Shown here: one piece after another, positions 8,100 through 17,009 of the stretch
Layout of the letters: every line of letters begins with the position of its first letter
How positions within the stretch are numbered: position 1 is the first letter of the stretch
Assembly (NCBI RefSeq): GCF_005116575.1
Contig: NZ_SWCN01000020.1
Location: 1-64,000 of the forward strand
Source of the DNA: Desulforhopalus sp. IMCC35007
GTDB lineage: Bacteria; Desulfobacterota; Desulfobulbia; Desulfobulbales; Desulfocapsaceae
DNA: 64,000 nt
Reading direction: 5' to 3'
Translations under genes and position numbers: made by a program
The notes under the pieces: generated by a model
Databases searched by the model: none
What the model was told of the DNA's origin: nothing
Seen by the model: only the letters and a program-made list of their open reading frames with translations

Positions 8100-9368
8100 T
8101 CAATCATCATCTTTCTCCTTTAATTCCAGCAAGGATGTTTTCTTAGAGCGGTTCGTTGTAGAAATGCTTTGCTCCATCTGCTGTTGACACCCTCTTTCTC
8201 CAAGAAGTTCTAAAGCTTTTTCAGCATTCGTTTTTTTGGTCAGGAGAATTTCAACACCAGCATTACCTAAAACAAAACCCGGCCCCTTACCCGCATGATC
8301 CTGACGTGAAATCAGGATATCCAGCCCATTCTCCAGCAACCAGTTGGCAACTTTTATCCCTTTGGCCTTGTCTTCAAGCAGATATGGATTTTCCAGTATT
8401 TGTTCACGGATAATCTTATTCTCTCCGGCCACAACGCTTACAAGCAGAAAGAGTGGAGCCTCACCAAAGTGCTCGGAAAGGGTTGTTTTATCCCCAGCAA
8501 GAGCCAGACCATAGGTACATATATGCCGTTGCACCGGCTGAGAATGGATAAGCACCCGATCGACCCCCGAGATCTCCATTTTTACCCTGTTTTCAAGTTC
8601 ATCAGAGACCTGATGGCTTTTTTCCAAATCATTGACCCGAAGTGTCACATCCATTTCGACAAACTTATAACGCCCGGCATTTCGAGCCCAGATTGTGTTG
8701 ATTTCTGCAACACGTGGATCTGCCAGGACAATTTCACGTATCTTGCTGAGACTATCGTAATCAAGAGAGGCATCGAGTAAAACCCGGACGGAGTCAATCA
8801 ATAGAACAAGAGCGGAGCGGGCAATAAAAACCACGACTATCACTGCAGCGTACCTGTCTATTGCCAAACCGACAGAACTCCCGAGAAACGCCAGTAAAAT
8901 GACCAGCGAGGAAAGCATATCCGTCCAGATGTGTTTTGCATCAGCAATTAAACTCGGTGATCCGGTTGCCCTCCCCTGTTTCAGTTCATATCTGGAAAAA
9001 ATAAAGGTAATGACGATTGTCAGGACTATGCCAAAAACGGACAATGGAATTTGCCGAGGTAAGGCCCTTGGTGTCTCAAAAAATACAACCTTGATGATTT
9101 CATAACCGGCAAAGAGAATCAGCAGTGAGGTCACCATAGCCACAAGGTTTTCCACCTTGTACAAACCATAGGGGAACCCACGGGCACGACGCGCTGAGAT
9201 TTTTATTCCAATGAGAATAATGGTCGAGGATACAACGTCAGATAAAGAATGAATAACATCAGCAGCCACCGCAAGACTGCCTGAAATTAATGCTACAGTC
9301 GTTTTGATCCCTACCAGGAGCAGGTTGGTTACAATGGACAACCAAGCCGTTTTTTCTGAGGATTCCAT
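8100..9368 (-). CDS. CDF cation efflux transporter fused to a NifX/NifB-type domain
   Basis: A 422-residue fusion. Residues about 1-200 are a cation diffusion facilitator membrane domain with several helices: ADVIHSLSDVVSS carries the HxxxD metal site of TM2 and ADAKHIWTDMLSS that of TM5. Residues about 200-285 are the CDF cytoplasmic metallochaperone-like domain. From about residue 290 a Nitro_FeMo-Co (NifX/NifB C-terminal-like) domain follows (LSEHFGEAPLFLL, then ISRQDHAGKGPGFVLGNAGV). It likely exports Zn, Fe, Mn or a similar divalent ion, with the extra domain sensing or delivering metal or cluster. A free-standing NifX-like gene lies 1.2 kb upstream in the same direction. Confidence 0.88.
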   Translation of the reverse strand: MESSEKTAWLSIVTNLLLVGIKTTVALISGSLAVAADVIHSLSDVVSSTIILIGIKISARRARGFPYGLYKVENLVAMVTSLLILFAGYEIIKVVFFETPRALPRQIPLSVFGIVLTIVITFIFSRYELKQGRATGSPSLIADAKHIWTDMLSSLVILLAFLGSSVGLAIDRYAAVIVVVFIARSALVLLIDSVRVLLDASLDYDSLSKIREIVLADPRVAEINTIWARNAGRYKFVEMDVTLRVNDLEKSHQVSDELENRVKMEISGVDRVLIHSQPVQRHICTYGLALAGDKTTLSEHFGEAPLFLLVSVVAGENKIIREQILENPYLLEDKAKGIKVANWLLENGLDILISRQDHAGKGPGFVLGNAGVEILLTKKTNAEKALELLGERGCQQQMEQSISTTNRSKKTSLLELKEKDDD

Positions 9369-9506
9369 GTACTCATCTCTTTTGGTTGGAACAAAAACGA
9401 ATCACCGTAAAGTTGAACCGTTAAGCTGCAATGGACCATGAACCATGCACTGGCTACTTGCAATTGTTCCAGCGTTGTATTTCCAAGACATTCTACGGAG
9501 CACGTT

Positions 9507-10415
9507 TCAACAGTGGGCAGCTCTTGTTTCGTAGTCCTCATGCCAGCCCTGCGGTACAGGGTTTGTCTTATAAAGGCGGGCTCTCTGTGCTTCAAACAAA
9601 AGACGCTCTGTTTGCATAAAATCAGCTGCACAATAGATCTTTTTACCAACCTCGACAGACAGAGCAGTCAACCATTCCGGCCCCTGCAGGTCACGCATCA
9701 GATGATGATCGAGAATAACCGTCTCCACTTTTTCAGCCAGACGAAGACCGTTTTTCCATGCTTCCCTACGCTGATCGTTGGACAAGGCACTCAAATAGAG
9801 CGGTGGCCCAGCGGCCAGTACAATATCAGGCCTCCAGTCGATAATATGCTCAATGGTTTCTGCATCCAGCAGCTGTATGTCTGAAGCATGGACAAATACT
9901 CTATCACCCAGATCAATCCTGCACATCATAACCTGTGATACCGGACCATTCTCGCTGCCACCGTGGGGTACTCCTTTTGAGAAGACCAGTGGGCCATCCG
10001 TGCACCCTTCCGCAGCATGAAAATTCGCACCCAGAAACTCTATGATGTCAGCGGCACGTTGTTTTATATGCTTTGGCTGTGAATCTTGCGACTTACCCCA
10101 GCAGCGGGTGTTTTTACAGTGCTGGGGAAGATCACCGATTGCCAGTTGGTATGGATTAGCTTCCCGAAGAGGAATATGATCCCCATGAAAATGACTGATT
10201 ACAATATCGGTGGCCTCTTTTAAGACCTCAACAATCCGTTGTCGCACCCGCACACCTGTTGCTACCTGTAGTGGATGGGGAAGCAAACCATGACGCAGAT
10301 AACCAAGTGCGACTCCGGGATCGATGACGACACATCGCGTGTCTGTTGTGATAACACAGCTTAAGCCTCGAACTCCAAGAGATTCTGTACCAATGATTTC
10401 AATGACTCCAGCCAT
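9507..10415 (-). CDS. Metallo-beta-lactamase-fold hydrolase (UPF0282-like)
   Basis: A 302-residue cytosolic protein. The metal-binding motif is VISHFHGDHIPL (HxHxDH), preceded by the strand CVVIDPGVALGYLRHGL. Further candidate ligands are the His in FVHASDIQLLD and in VILDHHLMRDLQGPEWL near the end. This pattern fits the little-characterised UPF0282 metallo-beta-lactamase group. The substrate is unknown. Start ATG 10415 has GGGGAG just upstream. It lies between the NifX-like gene and the CDF fusion gene, all on the minus strand, so a role linked to metal handling or stress is possible but unproven. Confidence 0.75.
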   Translation of the reverse strand: MAGVIEIIGTESLGVRGLSCVITTDTRCVVIDPGVALGYLRHGLLPHPLQVATGVRVRQRIVEVLKEATDIVISHFHGDHIPLREANPYQLAIGDLPQHCKNTRCWGKSQDSQPKHIKQRAADIIEFLGANFHAAEGCTDGPLVFSKGVPHGGSENGPVSQVMMCRIDLGDRVFVHASDIQLLDAETIEHIIDWRPDIVLAAGPPLYLSALSNDQRREAWKNGLRLAEKVETVILDHHLMRDLQGPEWLTALSVEVGKKIYCAADFMQTERLLFEAQRARLYKTNPVPQGWHEDYETRAAHC

Positions 10416-10560
10416 GTACTCCCCGTACCCCCTACCAACCAGTATCGCTCCAAAAGTCTGAAAAAATTAATCCTGTGGAGGCCTGGAACTCTGACTTAAA
10501 GGTTGAAGCTCTCAGGCTTTTCTCCCAGAATTTTATATAACGAGAAAATTTGACTTTTTT

Positions 10561-11019
10561 TCAGAAACGACCTCCACCACCCATACCACGACCTCCACCC
10601 ATGCCTCGTCCACATCCTCTTCCCATACCCGCTCCCGGAGCCATACCTCCTCCCTGACGCTGCGAAGCAACTTCGGTGGAAGGCGAAGTTCCAGCAAACC
10701 CGCCTGCCTTAAACCTTTCCACAACACCTTGCACAGTATCCTCAGGTGACAGCCCCTCAAAGAACCTGAGTCCAGACACCTGCAATACATTCAAGGCATT
10801 TGGCCCCAAACGGCCGGTGAATAAGGCGTCTACACCCTTATCTATGACGAGCTGAGCGGCACCTGTTCCCGCCCCCTGCACCTGTTTTGCAGCACTGTTT
10901 TCAACAACCTCGGTGGCACCAGAATCCGTGTCAACAATCATAAAATAAGGGGTCCTGCCAAACCTGGGATCTATTTTTGCTTCAATTTCTTTTCCACTTG
11001 CCGTAATGCAAAGTTTCAT
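10561..11019 (-). CDS. NifX/NifB-type dinitrogenase Fe-Mo cofactor domain protein
   Basis: A 152-residue protein. Residues 1-105 form a Nitro_FeMo-Co domain: MKLCITASGKEIEAKIDPRF opens it, then GRTPYFMIVDTDSG and FTGRLGPNALNVLQVSGLRF. In nitrogen fixers this fold carries cofactor precursors; in anaerobes without nitrogenase, stand-alone versions are common and probably bind iron-sulfur or other metal clusters. The last 30 residues are almost only Gly, Met and Arg with one Cys, a likely flexible, metal-binding or nucleic-acid-binding tail. AGGAGGAT precedes the ATG. It lies 78 bp after hsp20 and may share its sigma-54 transcript. Confidence 0.88.
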   Translation of the reverse strand: MKLCITASGKEIEAKIDPRFGRTPYFMIVDTDSGATEVVENSAAKQVQGAGTGAAQLVIDKGVDALFTGRLGPNALNVLQVSGLRFFEGLSPEDTVQGVVERFKAGGFAGTSPSTEVASQRQGGGMAPGAGMGRGCGRGMGGGRGMGGGGRF

Positions 11020-11097
11020 TTCATCCTCCTGCCATAATCATTATAAATTCTGGACGATTTCATACAACAATGTCTCAAACCTGGGGAAGAGATGACG

Positions 11098-11541
11098 CTA
11101 TTTAACCTTGATTTCAATTTGCTTTTTCTTGCTTTCCTCTGTTTTTGCAAGGTCTATATGCAAAACTCCTTTTTCAAAAGTCGCCTCAACCTTGTCGGTT
11201 TTCACATTAACCGGGAGCTTGACCGAGCGTTTAAAAAAGCCAGAGTAACTTTCTGAGCAATAGTAATTTTTCTCTTTTTTCTCTTCTTCTTTTTTCTTTT
11301 CACCTTGTATTGTCAGAATATCATCTGAGATAGTGACACTGACATCTTTGGCATCCATACCAGGCAATTCGGCCTTCACCAGAAGCGAGTTTTCGGTCTC
11401 TTCCATATCAATGGAAGGCCATAAGGTTCCCGCAGGCATTGCAGGTAAAGTTGCATCACCCAGGAATTGCCGCCACAAATTATCCATTTCTTTACGCAGT
11501 GAAGTAAGTTCACCGCTTGGTTTCCATCGCATGAGTTCCAT
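11098..11541 (-). CDS. Small heat shock protein, Hsp20 family
   Basis: A 147-residue alpha-crystallin-type chaperone that holds unfolding proteins in an ATP-independent way. After an N-terminal arm (MELMRWKPSGELTSLRKEMD) the alpha-crystallin domain runs from about residue 42: SLLVKAELPGMDAKDVSVTI, then SGFFKRSVKLPVNVKTDKVE and the closing FEKGVLHIDLAKTEE, which has the A-x-x-x-G-V-L motif. Full length. GGAGATGG precedes ATG 11541. The gene has a leader of about 165 nt from a predicted sigma-54 promoter at 11719-11734, which is unusual for a heat shock gene, normally under sigma-32 or HrcA. Confidence 0.93.
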   Translation of the reverse strand: MELMRWKPSGELTSLRKEMDNLWRQFLGDATLPAMPAGTLWPSIDMEETENSLLVKAELPGMDAKDVSVTISDDILTIQGEKKKEEEKKEKNYYCSESYSGFFKRSVKLPVNVKTDKVEATFEKGVLHIDLAKTEESKKKQIEIKVK

Positions 11542-11718
11542 AATCCATCTCCTTTGATTGAAGTTTCTCCCCAGGTTTTTTAAAAAAAAATTACCAACGC
11601 AGTAACTCTTTACCTTACAGACGCCCTGCGTTCCTTGCTCCCACTTGCAGCAGTGCCAAGATCTTCAGGATGAGCGCTGTATCACGGTAAAGCTGACGTC
11701 CCTGTCAAGGAATCTTAG

Positions 11719-11734
11719 TGCAGAGTTTATGCCA
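11719..11734 (-). promoter_or_regulatory. Sigma-54 (-24/-12) promoter for hsp20
   Basis: The minus strand reads TGGCATAAACTCTGCA, with GG and GC 10 bases apart, an excellent -24/-12 match. Predicted start is near 11708. The remaining sequence between 11542 and 11718 would be untranslated leader; no competing promoter was recognised. Confidence 0.8.
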
Positions 11735-11814
11735 ATTGGCAGGACTCCTCATAAAGAGCTTTTGCTGGATTTACTGCGACAGTACAAAAAAATGGAGCGG
11801 GCAAAAGTTAACAT

Positions 11815-11853
11815 CTACAAAAATTTGCAAATGATATTTGCAAATTTTGACAA
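11815..11853. promoter_or_regulatory. Upstream activator site (dyad pair) for hsp20
   Basis: Dyad one is CTACAA-AAAT-TTGCAA (11815-11830). Dyad two is TTGCAA-ATTT-TGACAA (11838-11853). Centres are 23 bp apart, the same as at 19628, 21944 and 31695. The near edge is 80 bp from the -24 box. The tract also contains two copies of TTTGCAAA, each itself a palindrome. Confidence 0.65.
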
Positions 11854-12035
11854 CATTGCACGCTGACGGACAGGAAAATGTTACAGAGAGGAGGACGGCT
11901 ATCGACAAGATATCTCTACTACCACAAGAAGCTCAACCGGCTGACAGATTTCAAATGATACCTCAATGTTGCAGGTGTCATGTGATGAGCTATGCGAGGC
12001 ACAAAACAGAGAATGCAATTTTTAGGTGATAGCTT

Positions 12036-15000
12036 TTACTGGTTTGTACCAATACTTTGATTGATGTACGGCTGCAGAATGGGGGCCATTCCCTTGAGGA
12101 CCTGGAGTGGCAGTGCTGAAGTGAAACTAAAAGCATTGGCGGATCTGCCACTGACAAAGGTTGTGAGTGTACCGAAATAATTATCACCAAGGAAGAAGAC
12201 AAAGGTCGCCGTTCTGTTCAAGGCTCTCGATGAGGAGCGGTAGCCCGAAGACGTCGAGGTAACGATGCGGTTGTCGCCGGTGCCGGTCTTTCCACCCATC
12301 ACAAGTGGTGTACCATCTGATTGCTGGAACACGTTCACCAGCCGTTTGGCAGTGCCCTCATTGACCACTTTACTCATGGTGGTTTTCAAAATGTCGGCAA
12401 CTTCAGGTAACAAGACCTGGGTAACCTTCGGCGGTGGTTGCTCAAGTAAGGTTTCATACGGGGTGTTCTGGCCAAAAAGAACACTGGAAAAACGATAGGT
12501 GGAAAACCGTTTCCCGTCATTGAGGATAATACCGACCAACTCCGCCAGCGCCGCCGGCCGGTCCCCCGAACTCCCCAGTGCAGTAGCCAGTGATGGTACC
12601 AACTGATCAAAGGGATAACCCATGTTTTTCCAGCGCCTATGAATATCAGAAAAGGCATCAATTTCAAGGACGGTCCTGATCCGTGAATCTCTGGCATTCT
12701 TTGCCTTGGTTCGTAGCAACCAGCCATAGACATCCCGCCTCGTCTGCTCGCTTTTGGTAATGGCGTCCTTGAGCGTCGTCTCACCCGGTTGCTGCAGGTA
12801 GCCAATAAGCCACAGTTCAAGGGGGTGAAGGGATGCGAGGTAGCCAAAATCCTGAAGGCTGTAGGCGCCGGGTTTGTATTTTTCATACATATTGGCGAGC
12901 TGTTTATTACTGAGGGTGGTCGCTGGCAATTGGGCCCGGATGAAATCGATATAACTCTTTTCATCCGCCTGCGGAAAGAGATGGCGGTGAATAATGGTAA
13001 GTTTCAAGGCCGTTGGCTTAATACTGGCGAGTGCAGCCGTCAGTCGCTGTTCCGTTGTTTTTCCGGCATATTTTGTCCAGTAGCGTCTTAAAAAAACGCG
13101 ACTCTCACGATCGATAAATGTGTCGAGCACCTCTTTTCGACGGGGATCATGATCGTCGAGCATCAGTTGCCGGTTATTTTCCCACTGTTTGGCCACAGTA
13201 TACCTGACAATATCCTGCATAATCCGAACAAAAGGAAGATTCAGAGAATTCTGCAGTGATTCCGTCACCGTTGCATATCTGTTATTGTCTTCTTTTCTAA
13301 AATTACCAAAGACATGAATACCGCCACCGGTAAAAAAACGCTCGGTGGGGTTTGCAGAATAGGTCCGCTGCATTGATGCCTCAAGCAGCGGTTTGAGTGC
13401 AATTCCCGGCTGCCCAATCAACTGGTTGCAGACCCATAAGGTCAGGACATCCGGATTGTTGTTGATGAGTTTTACCAGTTCCCGCGGTAGCCTGTTGCTG
13501 AGCTCGCCATACAGTTCTGCGATAATTTCCAGATAGGTCGCCAGGGTGCGGAGTTTGGCTGTTGAACCGAGCTCAAGCTTACTGCCTTCATTGATATCGA
13601 AAGGCAGCGTGGTGGTGTCGGTTTGAACGCGTACCATGTTGCCCGCAGGAGTTCGTTCAAACAGTGTGAAACTGTAACTGAGTTCATCCGTCTGGTCTGG
13701 TGAAAGCAGGTACCTGCCAATCAGCCCTTTCTGCTCGGCAAAACCGGACTCCTGGATGTTTTTCAAATATTGGCTGACTTGCTCCTGCAGTTCACGGTCC
13801 AGAGTGCTTACAACGGATACATCCATTCGATCAAGGGCATACAGCGATGTTTTAAATAACGCGGCAATTCGATTGCGCACCACATTAACCCCTTTATTTT
13901 GAGGGAAATGCGGGGCGGCGGTCTGACTTTTGAAATCGCGGAAAAAGATGGGCTGGGTCTGAGCAGCCTCGCCAAGAGCACTTGCGATGATTCCTTCCTG
14001 GGTAAGAAGACGTACATAGCTGTTTGCCAACACGGCCAAATCCTTCCGCCCTTTAACCAGATAATACGACGGCCGCCTGTGGGCAATCATCAGACTGATA
14101 ACCTGCTTGAGGACCCTGGCCTGCATCTCCAGATCCTGGCCCGTTGGATCACTCAAATTAAGCAGCCTGTTCATTTCGTCAAAAGTTGTGCCATACCAGA
14201 CATACATCCCGTCACCGAGGCCGTTGACCTCCCCGTAATCGGGGGCGCCGGAAAGCGGTACAGAGTTAAGGTAATCAAGAATCAGCTGTTTACGATATTC
14301 CGTTGTATCCTCACCGTAGCTGTAAGCCCGCACACTGGCCGAGGCCATCTGGATCAATTTGTCGCTTGCAGAAGACGTGATACCTCCTTCTGTGTGGCGA
14401 AATTTTTCGGTCTGGGTCGCGAGGGTACTTCCACCAATGGCAGGCATATCGATATGCATCATCTCGCCAGTCCTGTAAACGACAGCCTTGGCAAACCGTC
14501 CCCATTCTACGGCCGGATTAGCCTTGGGATTGGACGTAGAGAGCAACCCTCTGTTTTCAATAAAAAGTAACGATTGAATCACAGCATTGGGAATGTCGTG
14601 AAAATCCTTGTAGACTCGGGCAGGGTTCACTATTTTATAGATCGTTTTCTGCTTTGCATCTACAATACTAAGACCCGCCTGGCTCTTTTCTTTGTATGGT
14701 ATGTACAGCCCCTTCTGTGCATAGTTATAAAGATCCGGACTAAAGCGGCTCTGGTGGCTTATGGCTAAACCTTTTTGCTGTATTCTTTCAAGGATGGCTG
14801 GCATGAAAACATAACCCAGCCGCTTATCGTAGGGACCGGATGTAGGGAAAACAATGGAGTCGCTTGGCCCAGGTTCAACCTGATAGGTCAGTTTCGTGGC
14901 AAACCTGCTGATATAACGGGCCTGGAAGGTTGAAGTCAGTACTTCGAAATATATGGCAGCACCACAAGCACCGAGAACTACTGTGAAAAAGAACAGCCAC

Positions 15001-15254
15001 AACCAGGGAATGTGTCTTTTACGGGGCGATCTTTGTTCAGGACGTGACTGCTTTTCTTTTCCCGGTTTTTTAGCCGATTGACGGGTACGTTTTGCGGCTC
15101 GCGGCTGATGAGAATGTGGCGGTTCAATAGCTATACCTGAATAGCGCTCAGATGATGGTTTGTTGGTACGATTGTTACTCCCGCTGGAATCAGGGGAAAC
15201 GTTGTGAATCATATTTTCTGAACTATCGCTTTTGCGATACGGTGAAGTCACCAC
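12036..15254 (-). CDS. Bifunctional class A penicillin-binding protein
   Basis: A large 1072-residue peptidoglycan synthase. The N-terminal 90 residues are cytoplasmic, Ser/Arg/Lys-rich, followed by one membrane anchor (HIPWLWLFFFTVVLGACGAA). A GT51 transglycosylase domain follows: LLFIENRGLLS stands at the usual EDRxF catalytic site with the Glu kept, and GGSTLATQTEKFRH matches the second motif. The transpeptidase domain has the serine motif ELGSTAKLRT (SxxK), SLQNSLN (SxN) and GGKTGTGDN (KTG). It polymerises and cross-links glycan strands in the periplasm. An in-frame ATG at residue 16 is an alternative start. It stands alone between two intergenic regions. Confidence 0.88.
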   Translation of the reverse strand: MVTSPYRKSDSSENMIHNVSPDSSGSNNRTNKPSSERYSGIAIEPPHSHQPRAAKRTRQSAKKPGKEKQSRPEQRSPRKRHIPWLWLFFFTVVLGACGAAIYFEVLTSTFQARYISRFATKLTYQVEPGPSDSIVFPTSGPYDKRLGYVFMPAILERIQQKGLAISHQSRFSPDLYNYAQKGLYIPYKEKSQAGLSIVDAKQKTIYKIVNPARVYKDFHDIPNAVIQSLLFIENRGLLSTSNPKANPAVEWGRFAKAVVYRTGEMMHIDMPAIGGSTLATQTEKFRHTEGGITSSASDKLIQMASASVRAYSYGEDTTEYRKQLILDYLNSVPLSGAPDYGEVNGLGDGMYVWYGTTFDEMNRLLNLSDPTGQDLEMQARVLKQVISLMIAHRRPSYYLVKGRKDLAVLANSYVRLLTQEGIIASALGEAAQTQPIFFRDFKSQTAAPHFPQNKGVNVVRNRIAALFKTSLYALDRMDVSVVSTLDRELQEQVSQYLKNIQESGFAEQKGLIGRYLLSPDQTDELSYSFTLFERTPAGNMVRVQTDTTTLPFDINEGSKLELGSTAKLRTLATYLEIIAELYGELSNRLPRELVKLINNNPDVLTLWVCNQLIGQPGIALKPLLEASMQRTYSANPTERFFTGGGIHVFGNFRKEDNNRYATVTESLQNSLNLPFVRIMQDIVRYTVAKQWENNRQLMLDDHDPRRKEVLDTFIDRESRVFLRRYWTKYAGKTTEQRLTAALASIKPTALKLTIIHRHLFPQADEKSYIDFIRAQLPATTLSNKQLANMYEKYKPGAYSLQDFGYLASLHPLELWLIGYLQQPGETTLKDAITKSEQTRRDVYGWLLRTKAKNARDSRIRTVLEIDAFSDIHRRWKNMGYPFDQLVPSLATALGSSGDRPAALAELVGIILNDGKRFSTYRFSSVLFGQNTPYETLLEQPPPKVTQVLLPEVADILKTTMSKVVNEGTAKRLVNVFQQSDGTPLVMGGKTGTGDNRIVTSTSSGYRSSSRALNRTATFVFFLGDNYFGTLTTFVSGRSANAFSFTSALPLQVLKGMAPILQPYINQSIGTNQ

Positions 15255-15614
15255 TCACTGATAGGAATTTATAGGTTTGTAAAACTCTTTGCGGTGAACA
15301 GTTTACACTCATTTATACTATCTTTACAAGATTATAAAGGTAATAATTCTGAACAATGATGAGATATCTGCACAGCTTAACCATGACAAGCAAAAATATC
15401 CTGAATCTGCTTAAAGATAAAAAGATATCATTGAGGCTACGAATTCCACGAGACTTTCACCGTTTACTCTGTCATTGATTTCTCATGTGAGGCCAGACGG
15501 TTGCCACAATAATAGAATTATCTTGTGAAAAAGCGTAACGGCAAATTGTATTACAACCGGCCTTAAGTTTTTTACATACCTATGAACATCCCACTTTTAC
15601 TCTAGAGATTTCCT
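15255..15614. other. Intergenic region upstream of the penicillin-binding protein gene
   Basis: About 360 bp, AT-rich near 15300-15440. It must hold the end of the kinase/regulator transcript and the promoter of the penicillin-binding protein, but I recognise no convincing terminator hairpin with a T run, no -35/-10 pair and no sigma-54 box. Confidence 0.4.
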
Positions 15615-17009
15615 TCATGGAATACCCAGTATTCTCCGCCGGTAACGGAGTGTAGAATACTTTAACTGAAGAAGTTCTGCGGCCTTGGTTTCGTTGTCTT
15701 TTGTGAGTTTCAATGCCTCCTCGATATATTGTCTTTCTACGGATTCCATAACTGAGGGTAAGTCTATTCCCTCCTGGGACAATGCAGGAAGAGTGGAGTG
15801 TGGGAGTTGACTGTTTCTGAGTATGCTGAGGTTGTTGCCATAATCCACACCGATATCTTCTACAGTCAGTTCCGGCCCCTTTGCAACGAGCGTTGCTCTT
15901 TCAATAATATTTTTTAAATGGCGGACATTTCCACGATACTGGGTCTGTTGTAAGGCTTGCTCCGCCTCCTGGGTTATCCCGGTCAAAGATTTGCCGAACT
16001 TCCGGCCAAATTCCACCAGAAAATGTCTGGCTATGGGGAGAATATCCTCAGGCCTATTATTCAGTGATGGCACTTCAAGCCTTACGACCCCAATCCTGAA
16101 ATACAGATCTTCACGAAATGAGCCGTCTTCTATCATTTTCATGAGGTCTTTGTTGGTGGCTGATACTATCCTGGTCTGCACGTGACTTTTTGTTGTTCCA
16201 CCAACTTTATAGTACTCACCTGAATCGAGAAACCTCAAAAGTTTCGCCTGGGCATCTAGACTGAGATCTCCTATTTCATCGAGAAAAAGGGTGCCATCTG
16301 CAGCCTGCTCGATAAGACCTTTTTTCCCTGTCGATTTTGCCCCACTAAAAGCCCCTCTTTCGTAACCAAACAACTCACTTTCCAGAAGGTCCTTAGGGAT
16401 AGCTGCACAGTTGACGGTGATAAGCGGCCCTTTAAAATTTGGGCTTCTGTAATGGATGGCGCTTGCAATAAGCTCCTTGCCTGTCCCCGATTCACCTAAG
16501 ATAAGGATCGGCGTATCTGCACTTTGGGAAACATTTTCAATGTATTCCATGACATTCTGAATGACCTTGCTGTCACCAATAAAAAAAGGCAGGTTTTCCT
16601 TAAGATATTGTTCCTGCAATGCTTTCACTTCTTTTCTTAAGCGAATGCTCTCCAGGGCATTTTTTATTGTCACCTCCAGAGTATCCATCTGGATTGGTTT
16701 CACAATATAATCGTAGGCACCGAGTTTCATCGCAGAAATAACGGTCTTCAAATCCTCAAAGGCGGTTATCATAATGACCACAACATCGGGATAATCTGAT
16801 TTTATAACGCGTAAAGCATCAACACCATTCATTCCCGGGAGGCCGATATCAAGCAGGACCAGATCCGGGGTTTCTTTTACCATCGATTCAAGAGCTGTTT
16901 CAGCGGTTGTAAAAGATCTGGCCTGATAATCTTTTGCGAGACCAATGGCTATCCCCTTGGCCAGAGACTGCTCATCATCAACGATGTAAATGGTATATGT
17001 TACCGTCAA
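15615..17009 (-). CDS. NtrC-family sigma-54-dependent response regulator
   Basis: A 464-residue activator. Residues 1-120 form a receiver (YIVDDEQSLAKG, phospho-acceptor Asp in LVLLDIGLPGMNG, Lys in IVKPIQMD). Residues about 140-375 form the AAA+ domain: Walker A GESGTGKELIAS, sigma-54 contact loop FGYERGAFSGAKSTG and Walker B GTLFLDEIGDL. The C-terminus is a Fis-type HTH (NETKAAELLQLKYSTLRYRR). The contact loop reads GAFSGA rather than the usual GAFTGA, a conservative change. It overlaps the kinase gene by four bases (ATGA). It is the most likely binder of the CTGCAA-N4-TTGYAG dyads in this window, by position; direct evidence is lacking. Confidence 0.93.
   Translation of the reverse strand: MTVTYTIYIVDDEQSLAKGIAIGLAKDYQARSFTTAETALESMVKETPDLVLLDIGLPGMNGVDALRVIKSDYPDVVVIMITAFEDLKTVISAMKLGAYDYIVKPIQMDTLEVTIKNALESIRLRKEVKALQEQYLKENLPFFIGDSKVIQNVMEYIENVSQSADTPILILGESGTGKELIASAIHYRSPNFKGPLITVNCAAIPKDLLESELFGYERGAFSGAKSTGKKGLIEQAADGTLFLDEIGDLSLDAQAKLLRFLDSGEYYKVGGTTKSHVQTRIVSATNKDLMKMIEDGSFREDLYFRIGVVRLEVPSLNNRPEDILPIARHFLVEFGRKFGKSLTGITQEAEQALQQTQYRGNVRHLKNIIERATLVAKGPELTVEDIGVDYGNNLSILRNSQLPHSTLPALSQEGIDLPSVMESVERQYIEEALKLTKDNETKAAELLQLKYSTLRYRRRILGIP

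Noticed and set aside
11645-11866. A 73-codon open frame upstream of hsp20
   Set aside because: It covers the predicted sigma-54 promoter and part of the activator dyads of hsp20, has no ribosome site and no protein-like pattern.
13899-14570. A 223-codon frame opposite the penicillin-binding protein gene
   Set aside because: Antisense shadow of a well-supported gene with clear motifs; no domain pattern of its own.
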